DNA of 64,000 nt from Malachius bipustulatus. Taxonomy: Eukaryota; Arthropoda; Insecta; Coleoptera; Melyridae. The stretch covers positions 37,106,162 through 37,170,161 of the forward strand of contig OU342637.1 of assembly GCA_910589415.1 (NCBI GenBank), written 5' to 3'. Each line of letters begins with the position of its first letter. The stretch's first letter is position 1. Made by a program: the position numbers and the translations under genes. The notes below the pieces were generated by a model. It was given only the letters and a program-made list of their open reading frames with translations, made no database searches and was not told the DNA's origin. Below, in pieces: positions 19,226 to 29,900 of the stretch.

Positions 19226-20024
19226 AATAGACGCCGACAGTGATGACGTCAGTGGGCGGGGCCAACGTCCAGGGTTCCATACAAACAAACGTTTGACGTT
19301 TACAGGTTTGCCAGCTCTGATGGAAGTTGTCTCGAAGCTCTTAATGAGGTCTCTCATTAGTAGAACTTCAAAAGTGCTGCAAATGTGATGGCATTTTATA
19401 CCCGCTTAGGACAACAACAAACTATACTTTTCCCAATGAGATAATCATCCTTCAATTCAATCTGTAAATTAAAAAAAACAATTAACCCATTGCCACTACC
19501 TGTTGAATTTGCTAGCAGGATATTCTTACCTCAACGCTATTAGGTTTTGTTTTTCATGCTGGCGGGTACTGTTCCACGAATTATTTTAAGTTCCGCCTCG
19601 AACTCCATTCTCTCAACATGGTCAGATTCCACAGCATTTTCACCTTTGGAAAATGATTTGGTTTCTTCTCGTAAAACAAAGAATAAACTTGGAATTTTAC
19701 GGGAACACCCAAATCAAACCACTCAATCAATAAATAAATACCGACAGACGTACTTCTAAACTATAACTAAAGTAACTGAACTGCCTAATTTTAACTAAAC
19801 TGTAATATTCAGTATTCATTTCACTAATGGCATCATTGGCATCACTAATGACTTCAGTAATGGCTTCACTAATCACTTCGATGTCAATGGCGATTGGCGA
19901 CTGGCGGAGGCGGGACTTCAAGAAAAAACACGACAACTGACAACAATGACCACGTGAAGGGTTTGTTTGTATGGAACCAGAACCGCTTAGCCCCGCCCTG
20001 TGACGTCACACTGACGGCGTCTAT
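19226..20024. mobile_element. TIR element carrying CRE-like palindromes in both ends
   Basis: Terminal inverted repeats of about 65 bp: AATAGACGCCGACAGTG..TGACGTCA..GGGCGGGGC..GGTTCCATACAAACAAAC, with the inverse at 19948-20024. Each end holds a TGACGTCA octamer, the consensus cAMP-response/ATF site, next to a GC box-like GGGCGGGGC. The interior is AT-rich, with no transposase. The target duplication is not visible. Confidence 0.7.
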
Positions 20025-20440
20025 TCAGTTACTAGCTTTAGCTTCTACGATTTTTGTCACTCACTAGCACTACTGCTCAGTGACGTAACGTTAGTACGGG
20101 ACACACTTTGACTGGGGGCTATTTTATTGTTTGTGTGTTAAGTAATGCTGATTCTTATTAGTGTTGTTAAATAATTATTAAAACTAATATTGTATTCGTT
20201 GTTATTATTGTTTCAGTGAATTAATATTAATTAATAGCTAGGTTCAATAGGTTCCTCTTAAAAACTTTGGGTTTTTTAAATGTAACATAATTATTATTAA
20301 TAAATAGATAATACAGTTCCCAGTCATGCGCGTTTAAGTTAGCCCTTCACTACCGCATCATGACTTTTAGGCCATGTAGTTAACACGTACACTTTATCAA
20401 CACTCAACATCCGTATAATTTTTTTGCAATTTCAAAGTAT
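20025..20440. other. no gene seen
   Basis: AT-rich flank between the CRE-bearing element and the conserved copy B flank. No open frame or recognisable element was found. Confidence 0.4.
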
Positions 20441-20672
20441 GTAAACTCTAACAAACAATGACCGAGTCACCTGTCTACCAGGTTCTAATAAAATTTCTGG
20501 TAAGTTTTGTGTGAAAAAATTAACTTTTAATTTTCACAATCACCATCAACAATAAATTTATACCCGAAGTAATTGGTGTCGGTAATGCAGGTCCCTAAAT
20601 TACGTTGCAAACGGAAAAACTGTAATGCGCATGCGGTTTTATCGGCGCTTTAACAAAAACGCACCGTGGACT

Positions 20673-21999
20673 CATAGACCTACAATATAATGGACTGATA
20701 GTTGTCAATGCTTTACTGTACCAAGTTTGTTGCCAGTGTAAGGTAGGCAACCAACATTTCTTGTAAGGGCAAAAACTACTAAATATGGAGAAATAATACG
20801 AAATTCAAATTTTTTGTTTTTATTACACATATTTTATAGGAAGAACATGGTTATTTTTAAAGATTAAGAAAATAAATGCATAAAAATTATAATAACACGA
20901 CTTTATTATTTGTTTTTATAGGGTGTAATTCTAATAGAATAACTATTTATTACAATTACAGAGATAAAATGTTTCACTTACCTATGAAAAGATATATCTG
21001 TTAATTTTGATACACGATTTACACAATTATTATAAGCTGCACAAGACTGGACCATCATTAATATTAAATTTTAAATCGACAGAGAAGATATTTAAAGTAA
21101 ATATAAATGTGCTTTTAACTAGTATGGATATTAAAATCAGATCTATTTGTTATACACCTACAATTTCCTTACAAGGCCAATAATAAACATTTATTTATTT
21201 ATACTAATGTCAGATAATAATATGGTAATTGTATACATCCGCGGCTCCTAAGTTTCATCAATTTTTTCGGGACCGAGGAGCGAAATAGGGGTGCTGGGTG
21301 GGTAAGAAAGTAAAAACAGCCATGGCAAACTAATATTAAGGTCACAACTAAGGCCTCTTTGGCACTACAGTCGAATTTCTATTTTTTTTTTCACTTTCAG
21401 GGCAAGGAAAATCTTCGAAAATAACAGTACCACGATTTTTATTTTGAATTTTGCATTTATTTTGAATTTATAATCCGAAAATCATTGCATCAATCCCTGT
21501 GCGGACTGGACACGTAATGAAAGCGGATATATCGCTCAGTCCGCCTCTGTGAGCCTGTAACACAGAATAGAATACTTGGCAATTATGGTGAAGTGGTTTT
21601 ATCCGGGATCGCGGCATCTAATCGGTGCCTCTTATCAGGACCGCACTCCCTCCGCACTCTCAAAACCATTTTTTTACACCGTTTTGTGGCTTTCCCTTTC
21701 ATTTGCCCAGCAAATGAATACCTTCCTGGTGTTACTATAGGTATGTTCTCCACCCCTATATAAGTTCCATAGTGAAACTGTAGGAGCCGCGGATGTATAT
21801 AATGACCAATAATATTAACATTAATTGTTCTATCACTCAATAAACACCAAGAATGCGGAATTTTTGATTATTCTTTGTTTGAATTTGTTTTGTTGAATTG
21901 AATTCGTCGCTTTGCCCTTACTTGTATGTATGGTTGCCTAACTTTGGTTGGCAACAAATTTTAGTCTCAAGGGTTCGTCCACTATATTCTAGGTCTATG
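20673..21999. mobile_element. TIR element with CATAGACCTA ends, 8-bp target site
   Basis: Ends are CATAGACCTACAATATAATG and the inverse CTATATTCTAGGTCTATG, with a second long inverted block just inside (TTTGTTGCC..GTAAGGGCAAA). It is flanked by CGTGGACT on both sides (20665-20672, 22000-22007). Copy A keeps the uninterrupted site (AATGTGGACTGGTC, about 7608-7621). An 8-bp duplication and CA-starting ends would fit P or hAT relatives. There is no transposase. A second element is nested at 21234-21797. Confidence 0.8.
21234..21797. mobile_element. nested MITE with TACATCCGCGGCTCC ends, TA target
   Basis: The left end TACATCCGCGGCTCCTAAG and the right end (TAGGAGCCGCGGATGTA) are inverted copies, each flanked by TA, as for Tc1/mariner-type insertions. 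An 85-codon minus frame inside (21583-21840) has no recognisable domain. Confidence 0.7.
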
Positions 22000-22007
22000 C
22001 GTGGACT

Positions 22008-22515
22008 CAGTGCTGCCAACCCTACCGAAATTTCGGTAGATCTACCGAGATTTGAACTTGTCTACCGATCTACCGATGACAAGCTCAATCTACCGAAATT
22101 TACGTTTTAACATTTTTTATCAAAAAACGTGATATTTTTATGATAATTTGTATACAAAAAACAAATATTTCAATGTAAATTAATTATCTGATTAAAATTT
22201 ATTATCAATTACCTGAAGTCTTGCAAATATTGGGTAATAGGAGGTAATTTTATCAACAAAGCAAATAAAGAATCCCATTATTTACACACGTGGTAAACTG
22301 CCCTCTATTTTAGTAGCATTGTGAAGAACAAAGAAATTTTAACATTTTTGACTGCAGAACGCAGGATTTAACTTCAATTGTGGTAGTGTTGATAATAAAA
22401 ACCCGAATTTGACTGTATTTAAAAAAATTTCTTTGTTCTACCGAAATTTGGCAACATCTACCGAAATTCACGTCCAAATCTACCGCGTTTTAGTCTTCAC
22501 GGGTTGGCAGCACTG
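22008..22515. mobile_element. hAT-type MITE, CAGTGCTGCCAACCC ends
   Basis: Ends CAGTGCTGCCAACCC and the inverse GGGTTGGCAGCACTG are typical hAT termini. It is flanked by CGTGGACT (22000-22007 and 22516-22523), the 8-bp duplication expected of hAT. Near the ends, repeated CTACCGAAATTT motifs occur in both orientations. There is no transposase. It shares its left flanking repeat with the element at 20673-21999. Confidence 0.88.
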
Positions 22516-22523
22516 CGTGGACT

Positions 22524-22634
22524 GCACACCTAACCTAAAAAGTAAAAAAATCAAATCAAATCAAAATTCAGTAACACGTTTCGCGTTTGGCGAAAAATTG
22601 GAAATTAAATAATAATTATTGAAAGATCAACACC
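22524..22634 (+). promoter_or_regulatory. conserved 5' leader of zinc-finger gene
   Basis: About 110 bp directly before the start codon is well preserved between copies (22528-22634 and 7620-7723). It includes CACGTTTCGCGTTTGGCG and AAAAATTGGAAAT. Conservation despite decay of copy A only reflects common origin, but this is the likely promoter or 5' UTR. No TATA box was identified. Confidence 0.4.
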
Positions 22635-23720
22635 ATGAATTCTCCTTTAAATGAAACCAACAATAATCATAGCGTTCAACAACATCTAGAAACGATCAAA
22701 ACCGAACCTGTAGAAGACGTTGAGTTCGATGATTCCTTGCTCACCTCAAAGTTGAAGTGTGAGAATACTTCTCCACTCTACCCAATGAAACGAGAACGCG
22801 AAGACTCGCTAGGTGACCTTAATCCAGTACAAGCGGAGTATAAGCCTCTGAAAGAAGAAATTGAGATCGATGATCATAAACCAGGCTGTGAGCTGATGAG
22901 GCCTAACAGTGTCAGAAAACGCACTGATGGACTTGATCAATCTGAAGTTCAAGAAAACGAGTTGCAATCTTCAGATAATAAAAGAGAAGGAGAGGCGGAG
23001 AAATATATCTGTGCGCATTGTCCATATAAAACAAACAAGAAATCGAATTTTATCAGGCATTATCGATGCAAACATTCAACGCGAGCTCGAATGTATAAAT
23101 GTATGGAATGTACCTATGAAGCGATAGAAAAATGCAGATTGACTCAACATTATAAACGTATTCATGCAAAAGATGTGAAAGTGTACAAATGTCAGGAATG
23201 TCCCCATGAAACAAGATATAAAAACGCTTTGACTCGACATTATCAGTATAAACATTCTAAAGATGCTGAAGTGTACAAATGCGAAGAATGTTCGTATGAA
23301 ACAAGAGATAAAGGTAATTTTACCAAACATCATGAATATAAGCATGCGAAAAGTAGAGACACATACAAATGTTCAGAATGTGCTTATGAAACAACATATA
23401 AAAGTGCCTTGCCCAAACATTATAAATATAAACATTCTAAAGAAGGGGAAATGCATAAATGTGAGGAATGTTCATATAAAACAAGATATAAATATTATTT
23501 GACTCAACATTGGATATATAAACATGCAAAAGAAGCAGAAATGTATAAGTGTGAAGAATGTTCATATGAAGCAAGAAAGAAAGGCAATTTGACCCAACAT
23601 TATAAATATAAACATTCTAAAGAAGGGGAAATGTATAAATGTGAGGAATGTTCTTATGAAGCACAAATTAAGCATTATTTGACTCGTCATTATAAACGTA
23701 AACATAAAAAAGTTGCGTGA
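22635..23720 (+). CDS. C2H2 zinc-finger protein with eight fingers (copy B)
   Basis: A single-exon, 361-aa protein, probably a nuclear DNA-binding factor. Residues 1-115 are acidic and polar (EPVEDVEFDDSLL, KPLKEEIEIDDHKPG) with no BTB, ZAD or KRAB domain visible. Eight C-x2-C-x12-H-x4-H fingers follow from about residue 120 to the end, for example CAHCPYKTNKKSNFIRH, CEECSYETRDKGNFTKH and CEECSYEAQIKHYLTRH. Linkers are atypical (KHSKEGEMYKCEEC, not TGEKP) and regular in length, so fingers have grown by internal duplication. Start: ATG at 22635, conserved in copy A (7724). The target is unknown. The gene was tandemly duplicated, and only this copy is intact. It resembles insect multi-finger families of fast turnover. 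Confidence 0.9.
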   Translation: MNSPLNETNNNHSVQQHLETIKTEPVEDVEFDDSLLTSKLKCENTSPLYPMKREREDSLGDLNPVQAEYKPLKEEIEIDDHKPGCELMRPNSVRKRTDGLDQSEVQENELQSSDNKREGEAEKYICAHCPYKTNKKSNFIRHYRCKHSTRARMYKCMECTYEAIEKCRLTQHYKRIHAKDVKVYKCQECPHETRYKNALTRHYQYKHSKDAEVYKCEECSYETRDKGNFTKHHEYKHAKSRDTYKCSECAYETTYKSALPKHYKYKHSKEGEMHKCEECSYKTRYKYYLTQHWIYKHAKEAEMYKCEECSYEARKKGNLTQHYKYKHSKEGEMYKCEECSYEAQIKHYLTRHYKRKHKKVA

Positions 23721-24439
23721 AAGTGTATAAGTGCAACGAAAAGTCAAGGCGATTAAAAGTGACGTGTCAGATTCCCAAAATCCGTTCACTCGGTCGAAAG
23801 GACTTGATGAATATTGTTCAATGCTCTTATATGTATCAAACGAGAATTGAACACAGTTTAACGAAACGTTATCAACTTGCACATGTAAAAATGCATAGAA
23901 AATTACTGTTGATGTAAAATAAATCGAATTTAGAATATTAACATACAAATATTATTTATTATTATATTCCCTTAGCGTTTAATTGATCCAAACAATGTAG
24001 GTACATCAAAATTGGTTGACTGATAAAAATAAATAGCAACCCAGCGCTCTCTAATTTTGGACGCTTTTAGTTGGAAGAGAGTGTTAGCAGTCATTTTGAC
24101 GCGTCATCAATCATCATCAAGAGTGCCTTTGAGTAAAAGATTTTTTTAGTAATAACCTGAGTCTATAGAGGGCTTGATATTAGGTGTGTGGATTTATAAA
24201 CGTGTCATCAGCTGTTTGCGTTGGGCTCCAAAATGGTGGATGGTGGTAATCTAACCATTAAGTCAATAGTTTTATTTTAAATAAAAATGCGTTACGTTAG
24301 TTAATTTACGAAATTTGATTGTTCTAATGATCATTAAAATTTATAGTAACTAGAAATTAATAAAATTTAAAATAAAACAATATAATAGTTATCCGCATCG
24401 TTGATTTTTGTTTCATCGAATTATTAAACGTCAACCAGC
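23721..24439. other. 3' flank of zinc-finger gene, no gene seen
   Basis: The first 200 bp is shared with copy A and includes a finger-like relic in another frame (MYQTRIEHSLTKRYQLAH, 23830-23884), suggesting an older ninth finger lost by a frame change. AATAAA occurs at 23920. The rest is AT-rich. Confidence 0.45.
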
Positions 24440-25488
24440 ACTTTCACCAAATACGCTAAAATAATAATACCGGACACTCCTATACCTATAGCATTGCAAC
24501 AGGTTGCGTCCATTTTAGCAGCGCCGCCAAGCATGAACTGGGGACACTAAAAATTAAATTTGGTGAAACATAGCGGGAGTTTTAAATATCAACGCTGAAT
24601 AGAAAAGCTCTTAAAATTAATTAGACGGAATAGACGGAGGAAATTGGGACGAAGAATTATAATACAACAATAAACAACAAAGTTTTCAATATGTTTATTA
24701 TATTAACAATAATCACTACTATTACACACAATATTATTAATATCTTTAGGTAGGTATATTTCAAAAAGATTGAATCGCTATATACCTAAGTGTAAGCCTT
24801 TTATTTGCCGCAATTCCAATAATGTGCTTCCTTGCAGTTTTAAAGGTCTATTATTTGCTGGATTAACAAAATTTTCCTCTTTGAAATGATCAGTAGGTAC
24901 AAAATAATATGGTGAGAAATCGGCTTCGACACTCGACACTTTTTCAAAATTTCGTCACTCATCGATGTTATTATAACCTATTGCTTGTTCCTATTTCCAT
25001 CAGCATAGTTATAAAATATTAATAAGTTTATTTACGCGGCTTCTAAAGTTAACTTTATACATAATTCTTTATTCCTGCTTGGAACACCGTGGAAAGATCT
25101 GGACATGCTTAACAATCCATAGTTGGAGCAACCGCACACAGCACACAGCACATATTTTCCAGACATAATACCTATGTTCACTTTAATACAGCGGTACATT
25201 AAAAATGTCTATTTAACTGGTACCCAACAAAATTATCCGCTGATATAATGCTTTGAGAGTAACTTTAAATTGAAATTATACTTGAAACTAAAACGTTCAA
25301 TTACTAATGACAAATTATTAATAATTATGATTGACTGCAGCTGTCAAAAACCGTGAAAAGTTACCTAACTTTGAATTTAAAAACAGCTTTAGTGTCCCCA
25401 GTTCCTGCATGAGGGCGCTGTAAAAATGGACGGAGGTTTTGAGAGGAAGTGTCCGGTATTAATATTTTAAGGTATTTGCTTTCACTAC
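24440..25488. mobile_element. TIR element with ACCGGACACT arms
   Basis: Inverted arms of about 90-120 bp. The left side holds TACCGGACACTCC, GCGTCCATTTTAGCAGCGCC and GAACTGGGGACACTAAA (24468-24555). The right side (25390-25458) has the inverse forms, TTTAGTGTCCCCAGTTC and GTGTCCGGTA. Weaker inverted similarity extends to 24440 and 25488. The interior is AT-rich with no transposase. Target repeats are not resolved. Confidence 0.65.
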
Positions 25489-25830
25489 TCATTCATTAGT
25501 TTTCCCATTTTAGCGCGTTCAGAAACATAATTATAACTTGGTGATGGTGCGCACGCAGTCGCCATATTATCGCGTCATCGAGGGTGCCTTTTCTATCAAT
25601 AACGCCAGTTATTATTGCGAGTCGTAGTTTCTAATAATAATAATTGTCGATTATTTTAAACGCGTTACATACTATTTTTTATTATAAAATATCGGAATCA
25701 ATTGAACAAAATAATAAAAGGTCTCATCATCTTCAATAGAATGAATTTGAAATTTGTTTGTCTTGAAAAAAAAAAAAAAATTTTCCAGAATAATCGACAA
25801 TAAATATAAAAAAGGGTAAATATGTACATT
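25489..25830. other. no gene seen
   Basis: AT-rich stretch with a homopolymer A run at 25768-25781. It shares GCGTCATC..GAGGGTGCCTTT words with 24100-24130, so it may belong to a larger degraded element around 24040-25650. Confidence 0.35.
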
Positions 25831-26457
25831 AGCGGCATGCGTATAGGGCGAAATGGCTTATACTATCGGATAGCTTGTGTCTCTAGGGTCCGGTTGCACA
25901 AACGTTAATTACAGATCTGCCAGATAATTACTGATTTTAAAATGCCCTGTATAATCAAAATATTGGTCTGATATTGCTGGAAATAAATTCTACTCCCTTT
26001 TCGAAGAGTTAATTACTGATAAAAACTAAAAGATCATTCAAAATATTCACCATATTTTCAAAATTTGCAATTTAAAATCAGTAATTATCTGGCAAATCTT
26101 TAATTAACGTTTGTGCAATTGGCCCTAGGAGTATCAAGGTACCATTGAATTTTTGCGGCGGCAAGTAATAGTCTAGAAATAAGGCCTTAAAGTGTCATCC
26201 TTGCCCTAATACGTGTATTCGTACATATGCGCTCGAACGGGAAGCACGCACTCCATCGTCGTGTGTCCGACGGAATGCGAGCTTCCAGTTCGAGCGCATA
26301 TGTATACGAATATACGCGTATTAGGGCAAGGATGAAACTTTAAGGCCTCATTTCTCGACTATTACTTGCCACCGCAAAAATTCAATGGTACCTTGATACT
26401 CCTAGAGACACAAGCTATCCGATAGTATAAGCCATTTCGCCCTATACCCATGCCGCT
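25831..26457. mobile_element. foldback MITE with ~190-bp arms
   Basis: The left arm starts AGCGGCATGCGTATAGGGCG and the right arm ends with the inverse CATGCCGCT. The arms pair nearly base for base around a loop near 26245-26290, once the nested MITE (25888-26124) is removed. The flanks share CATT, a likely 4-bp target duplication. There is no coding capacity. Confidence 0.85.
25888..26124. mobile_element. nested MITE, GTTGCACAAACG ends
   Basis: The left GGTTGCACAAACGTTAATTA and right TAATTAACGTTTGTGCAATT ends are inverted, with AGATCTGCCAGATAATTACT continuing inside. It is inserted in the left arm of the foldback MITE and flanked by CTAGG (25883-25887 and 26125-26129); the right arm shows the unbroken sequence CTCCTAGAGACACAAG. 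A truncated relative lies at 10193. Confidence 0.8.
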
Positions 26458-26951
26458 CATTTCAATAATCACCAAAAAAAGTATTAATACTCAATCTCCA
26501 TTTTAACTTTCTCTAACTTAACAAACTTAATAAAGTTGACATCAATCATTTGATCAGATCAAGTCGAATCGAAACCGTTTCGCTCATTCCAGAGAAAAAT
26601 CGACCCGGATTCATGGAAAAGCATCAGCCACTTTCCATCAATCCACCCACCCACCTAAGTAGTCCACTCGATTGTGTTGTGTGTGTGGGGTTACCAGGCG
26701 ACCGTCGATGACCAGATGACCAATCCTTTATTACCATACGCTGGACGCCGATGAACCGGTCGCTTGGGGCCGCGGGGCGCGCTCAGAGGGTGACTCTCCC
26801 TGCCAGTACGCGTCGAGATGTGCGAGCGATCCGGGGGCGAGGTGATTCTAGATCTAGATACCTAGTTTATCAACCACGAGACTTTGGATTATTTTTATGT
26901 GACGGGGGTTTAATATTTAGGAATGTTTAGTTATTTATTGAAGGTGTCTCA
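26458..26951 (+). promoter_or_regulatory. likely promoter and 5' UTR region of cadherin gene
   Basis: About 150 bp at 26695-26850 is markedly GC-rich (GGGGCCGCGGGGCGCGCTC) in otherwise AT-rich DNA and lies just before a strong splice donor at 26965. This suggests the first exon and promoter of the cadherin gene. No TATA box or Inr was identified with confidence. Confidence 0.35.
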
Positions 26952-29900
26952 ATGAGATTTCAAGGTAAGTACCTCTACTTAACAGATAACTAAATTATTA
27001 TTATTATTAGAGTCTTTCTCTCTGTTATTAATTAATCCTTCGGACGTTTTAAAACAACTTTTTAAAGTCTAGAAAACAATAAAACAATAACAAGAAAATT
27101 GGTATTCAACTAAATAAAACCGCTAGTCTATTTGGCTGTATCGTCAGAGCTACAACAGCGTCGCCATAAATTTGATTAATAATTAAACACCCGCTTATTT
27201 CTTATACAAATTACCATTTTTTAACAATTATTGAACAACCAATCACGGTCCTAATCAAACTTTTTGTATGCAAACAGAAATTGTTTGTTATTCCTTCCTG
27301 AATCGCTGACCCGAATTTATTTAAAAATTTAGCTCCGACGCGCAATAAATTAGAAGGGTCAACATCTGAAAATGTCCAGACGACATGAAACCCATTCACT
27401 TTTATACAATATGAAAGAAATAAAGAAATAATTAATAGCCGGATCCGCAGGGTTGCGTGTCGCGTTCAAGAGCCCCGCACGACCATCATTCCATTTTCTA
27501 CCTCATTTCAACTAACACTATTAATAAGACAAGAAGAATTAATACTTGATTAGTTAGAGACGCCTCGGAGGTGCCGCTGTTGCTGGTGTTGGTGCTGGTT
27601 TCGGCATCAATCTGCTCGACTCAGGCATCACCACGATGGGACCCGACCACACGACTACAAGAAGGGTTGGTCCCGGCAGACGCCGCGGTCGACTCAATCA
27701 TCTACCGCCTCCGAGCCACCGATCCGGCCGTGGCTTACCCGCTCACCTTCGCCCTGACCACGCCGACAATCACCGTCACCGTCGAGGGTCTCCGATGCAG
27801 CGCCTTCAACTCCCTCTGCCACGCCAACGTCGTCCTGCGAAGACGACTCGAAGTTGGTCGTTACTACGATTTCACAGTGCAGGTGACTAATACCAGAGGT
27901 GAGCTTGTACTAGAGAGATAGGAAGAAAGAGACACCCCCTAACTAATTTATAAATAATAATTCTTCACCCAGGTGAAAGTGCGAGCATGAACTGTTCGTT
28001 TCGTGCGACGAACGCGACGACTCCCATGACTGAGATCTTCCCGAACGCGCCCTCACTCTTGATGGTGTCAGAGGGGGCGCGTCGGAACACCGAGCTGGGA
28101 GGGTTGCTCGCTCGGGGGAATCCCGGCAAGCAGAAGCCGGTGTTGTTGGAGCTGTGGGGTTCCCCTCAGTTCGGGATTTATCAGAGGACGGTCAACGGGG
28201 TTGACGCTCAGGCCACGCTCATCTTGCTCGCTCCGCTCGATTATGAGACCACTACCGTTCATCATCTCAACATTTTAGCCAACGTTAGTTTTTAAATTTA
28301 ATTATATCATCAATTTATGGTACTTATATAAATGTTGCAGGATCCTTGGACTGAGTCCGGTAAGGATACTAGGAACATCGCTTCTTGGCCGGTTATAGTG
28401 GCAGTACTGGACGAGCAGGACACTCCGCCCGTGTTCACACTTGCGCCACCCACAACCACCCTCAGCCCCGGCTTAACGCCAGGCGACTTAATTCTTAATA
28501 TCCACGCCGAGGATGGCGATAGGGGGAAGCCCCGGGATATTCGTTATGGACTCGTTCCTGAAGGGAATCCTTTCGTCACTTTTTTTGATATATCAGAAGA
28601 TACAGGTCAGTAAAGCTTTTATTTACTCAAAAATGACGTCGAACAAACAAAATTTCAGACGAAAAACTTACAGGGCGAAACAGGCAATTAATTCAGATGA
28701 AAAATGATGATCTAAACTTCAAGCTTTCAGACATATTTAGACGATCAACTTCGGACGAAAAACTTTCAGAAATTGACAGCCTAAAAAGAAGAAGTCTAAA
28801 ATTTCTGTCTGGTCAACCAAAGTTCTGACGTTAGATAATGCTTCAAACTTAAAAGAAAGACGACAAACTTTAGTAGGCCTTTTGTGTTCTTTCTAAGTTT
28901 TTTTGGGTCCAATGATTAATAAAGTTTGAAGTTGCACGTTTCATATAATAAGTCATCAGACGACAAACTTCAGACGAAACTCGTAAAATTTTATTAAGCC
29001 CTCGTTTAAAGTTTTCAAAATTCATCCTTTACTAAATTAAATTTATTATTAAGTTTTAAAGCTTCATAACATTAAAATACAACTTTAGACGAAATAGTTT
29101 TAGAAACGTTGTAACTCTGTAGATAGTGCGTAAAAAGACAAAAATTTCAGGTGTATTTGAAATTTTTTATCTTATCTACAAGCTTCAGAACTCCATAAAT
29201 CTTTATACGATCAACTTAAGACGAAAAACTAAAAAAAAACTAAGTTGCGAGGCTGTAAAATTTAAATAAAATAAAATTTGCTTTTAGTACATGACTCTAA
29301 CTCTAACGTGAGAAGAATTCAAACTGTAACTTTTGTAAAACTTTAGACGACAAACTTCAGACCACAAAGTTCAGACGAGAAACGTTAAGAGATTTAATTT
29401 TAAGCTTGTCAAAAAACCTAAAAAACTCTGCTCTACAAGTTTCAGGATTCCATCAATTTTTAGACGACAAACTTCAGACGAAAACCTGTTAGAAACTCAA
29501 TTTCAAGACTGAAAAAATGAAATTCAAAATATGTATTTCTTTGGCGCAAAAATTTCTGACGCAAGATAGATTTCATTCAAATTGTAACTTTAACAACTTT
29601 GGACAACAAACTTCAGACGAAAAAAACAAAGAAATTTAATTTAAAATCTTCAAAAAAGTCAGATAAAGTTGAAAATTCTCCAACGTTTCAAACGAATTTT
29701 CAGATCTCCATAAAACGATCAACTTCGGACGAAAAACTTTTAAAAATTTATTTTCAAAAAAACTATATGAAACTCCAAAATATGTTTTTTTCCCAAAAAC
29801 GAGTTACGAAGTGAGATAGTAAAGATAATAAAGATTCAAACTGTGACTTTGGCAAGTCGGTGACGACGCACTTCAAACAAAAAACAACTTCAGACGAAAA

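Larger units (their letters stand above)
18300..20664 (+). repeat. duplicated 5' flank of zinc-finger gene, copy B
   Basis: This is the counterpart of 1417-1949, expanded by several insertions: the CACAGAATAG copy (18504-18770), a TACACCTAACAC MITE (18791-19109) and a CRE-bearing TIR element (19226-20024). Matching blocks are at about 18307-18480, 19115-19200 and 20440-20664. No gene was recognised in between. Confidence 0.75.

Noticed and set aside
20673..21999. Assignment of this element to the P superfamily
   Set aside because: CA-starting ends and an 8-bp target repeat are compatible, but they are shared with hAT-type elements and there is no transposase to decide.
23830..23890. Ninth zinc finger downstream of copy B
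   Set aside because: It is finger-like (TRIEHSLTKRYQLAH) but lies after the stop in another frame without the full C2H2 set; treated as a relic.
27571..27573. GTG as start of the cadherin N-terminus
   Set aside because: A GTG start is not expected in an insect gene; an upstream exon joining in phase explains the reading frame better.
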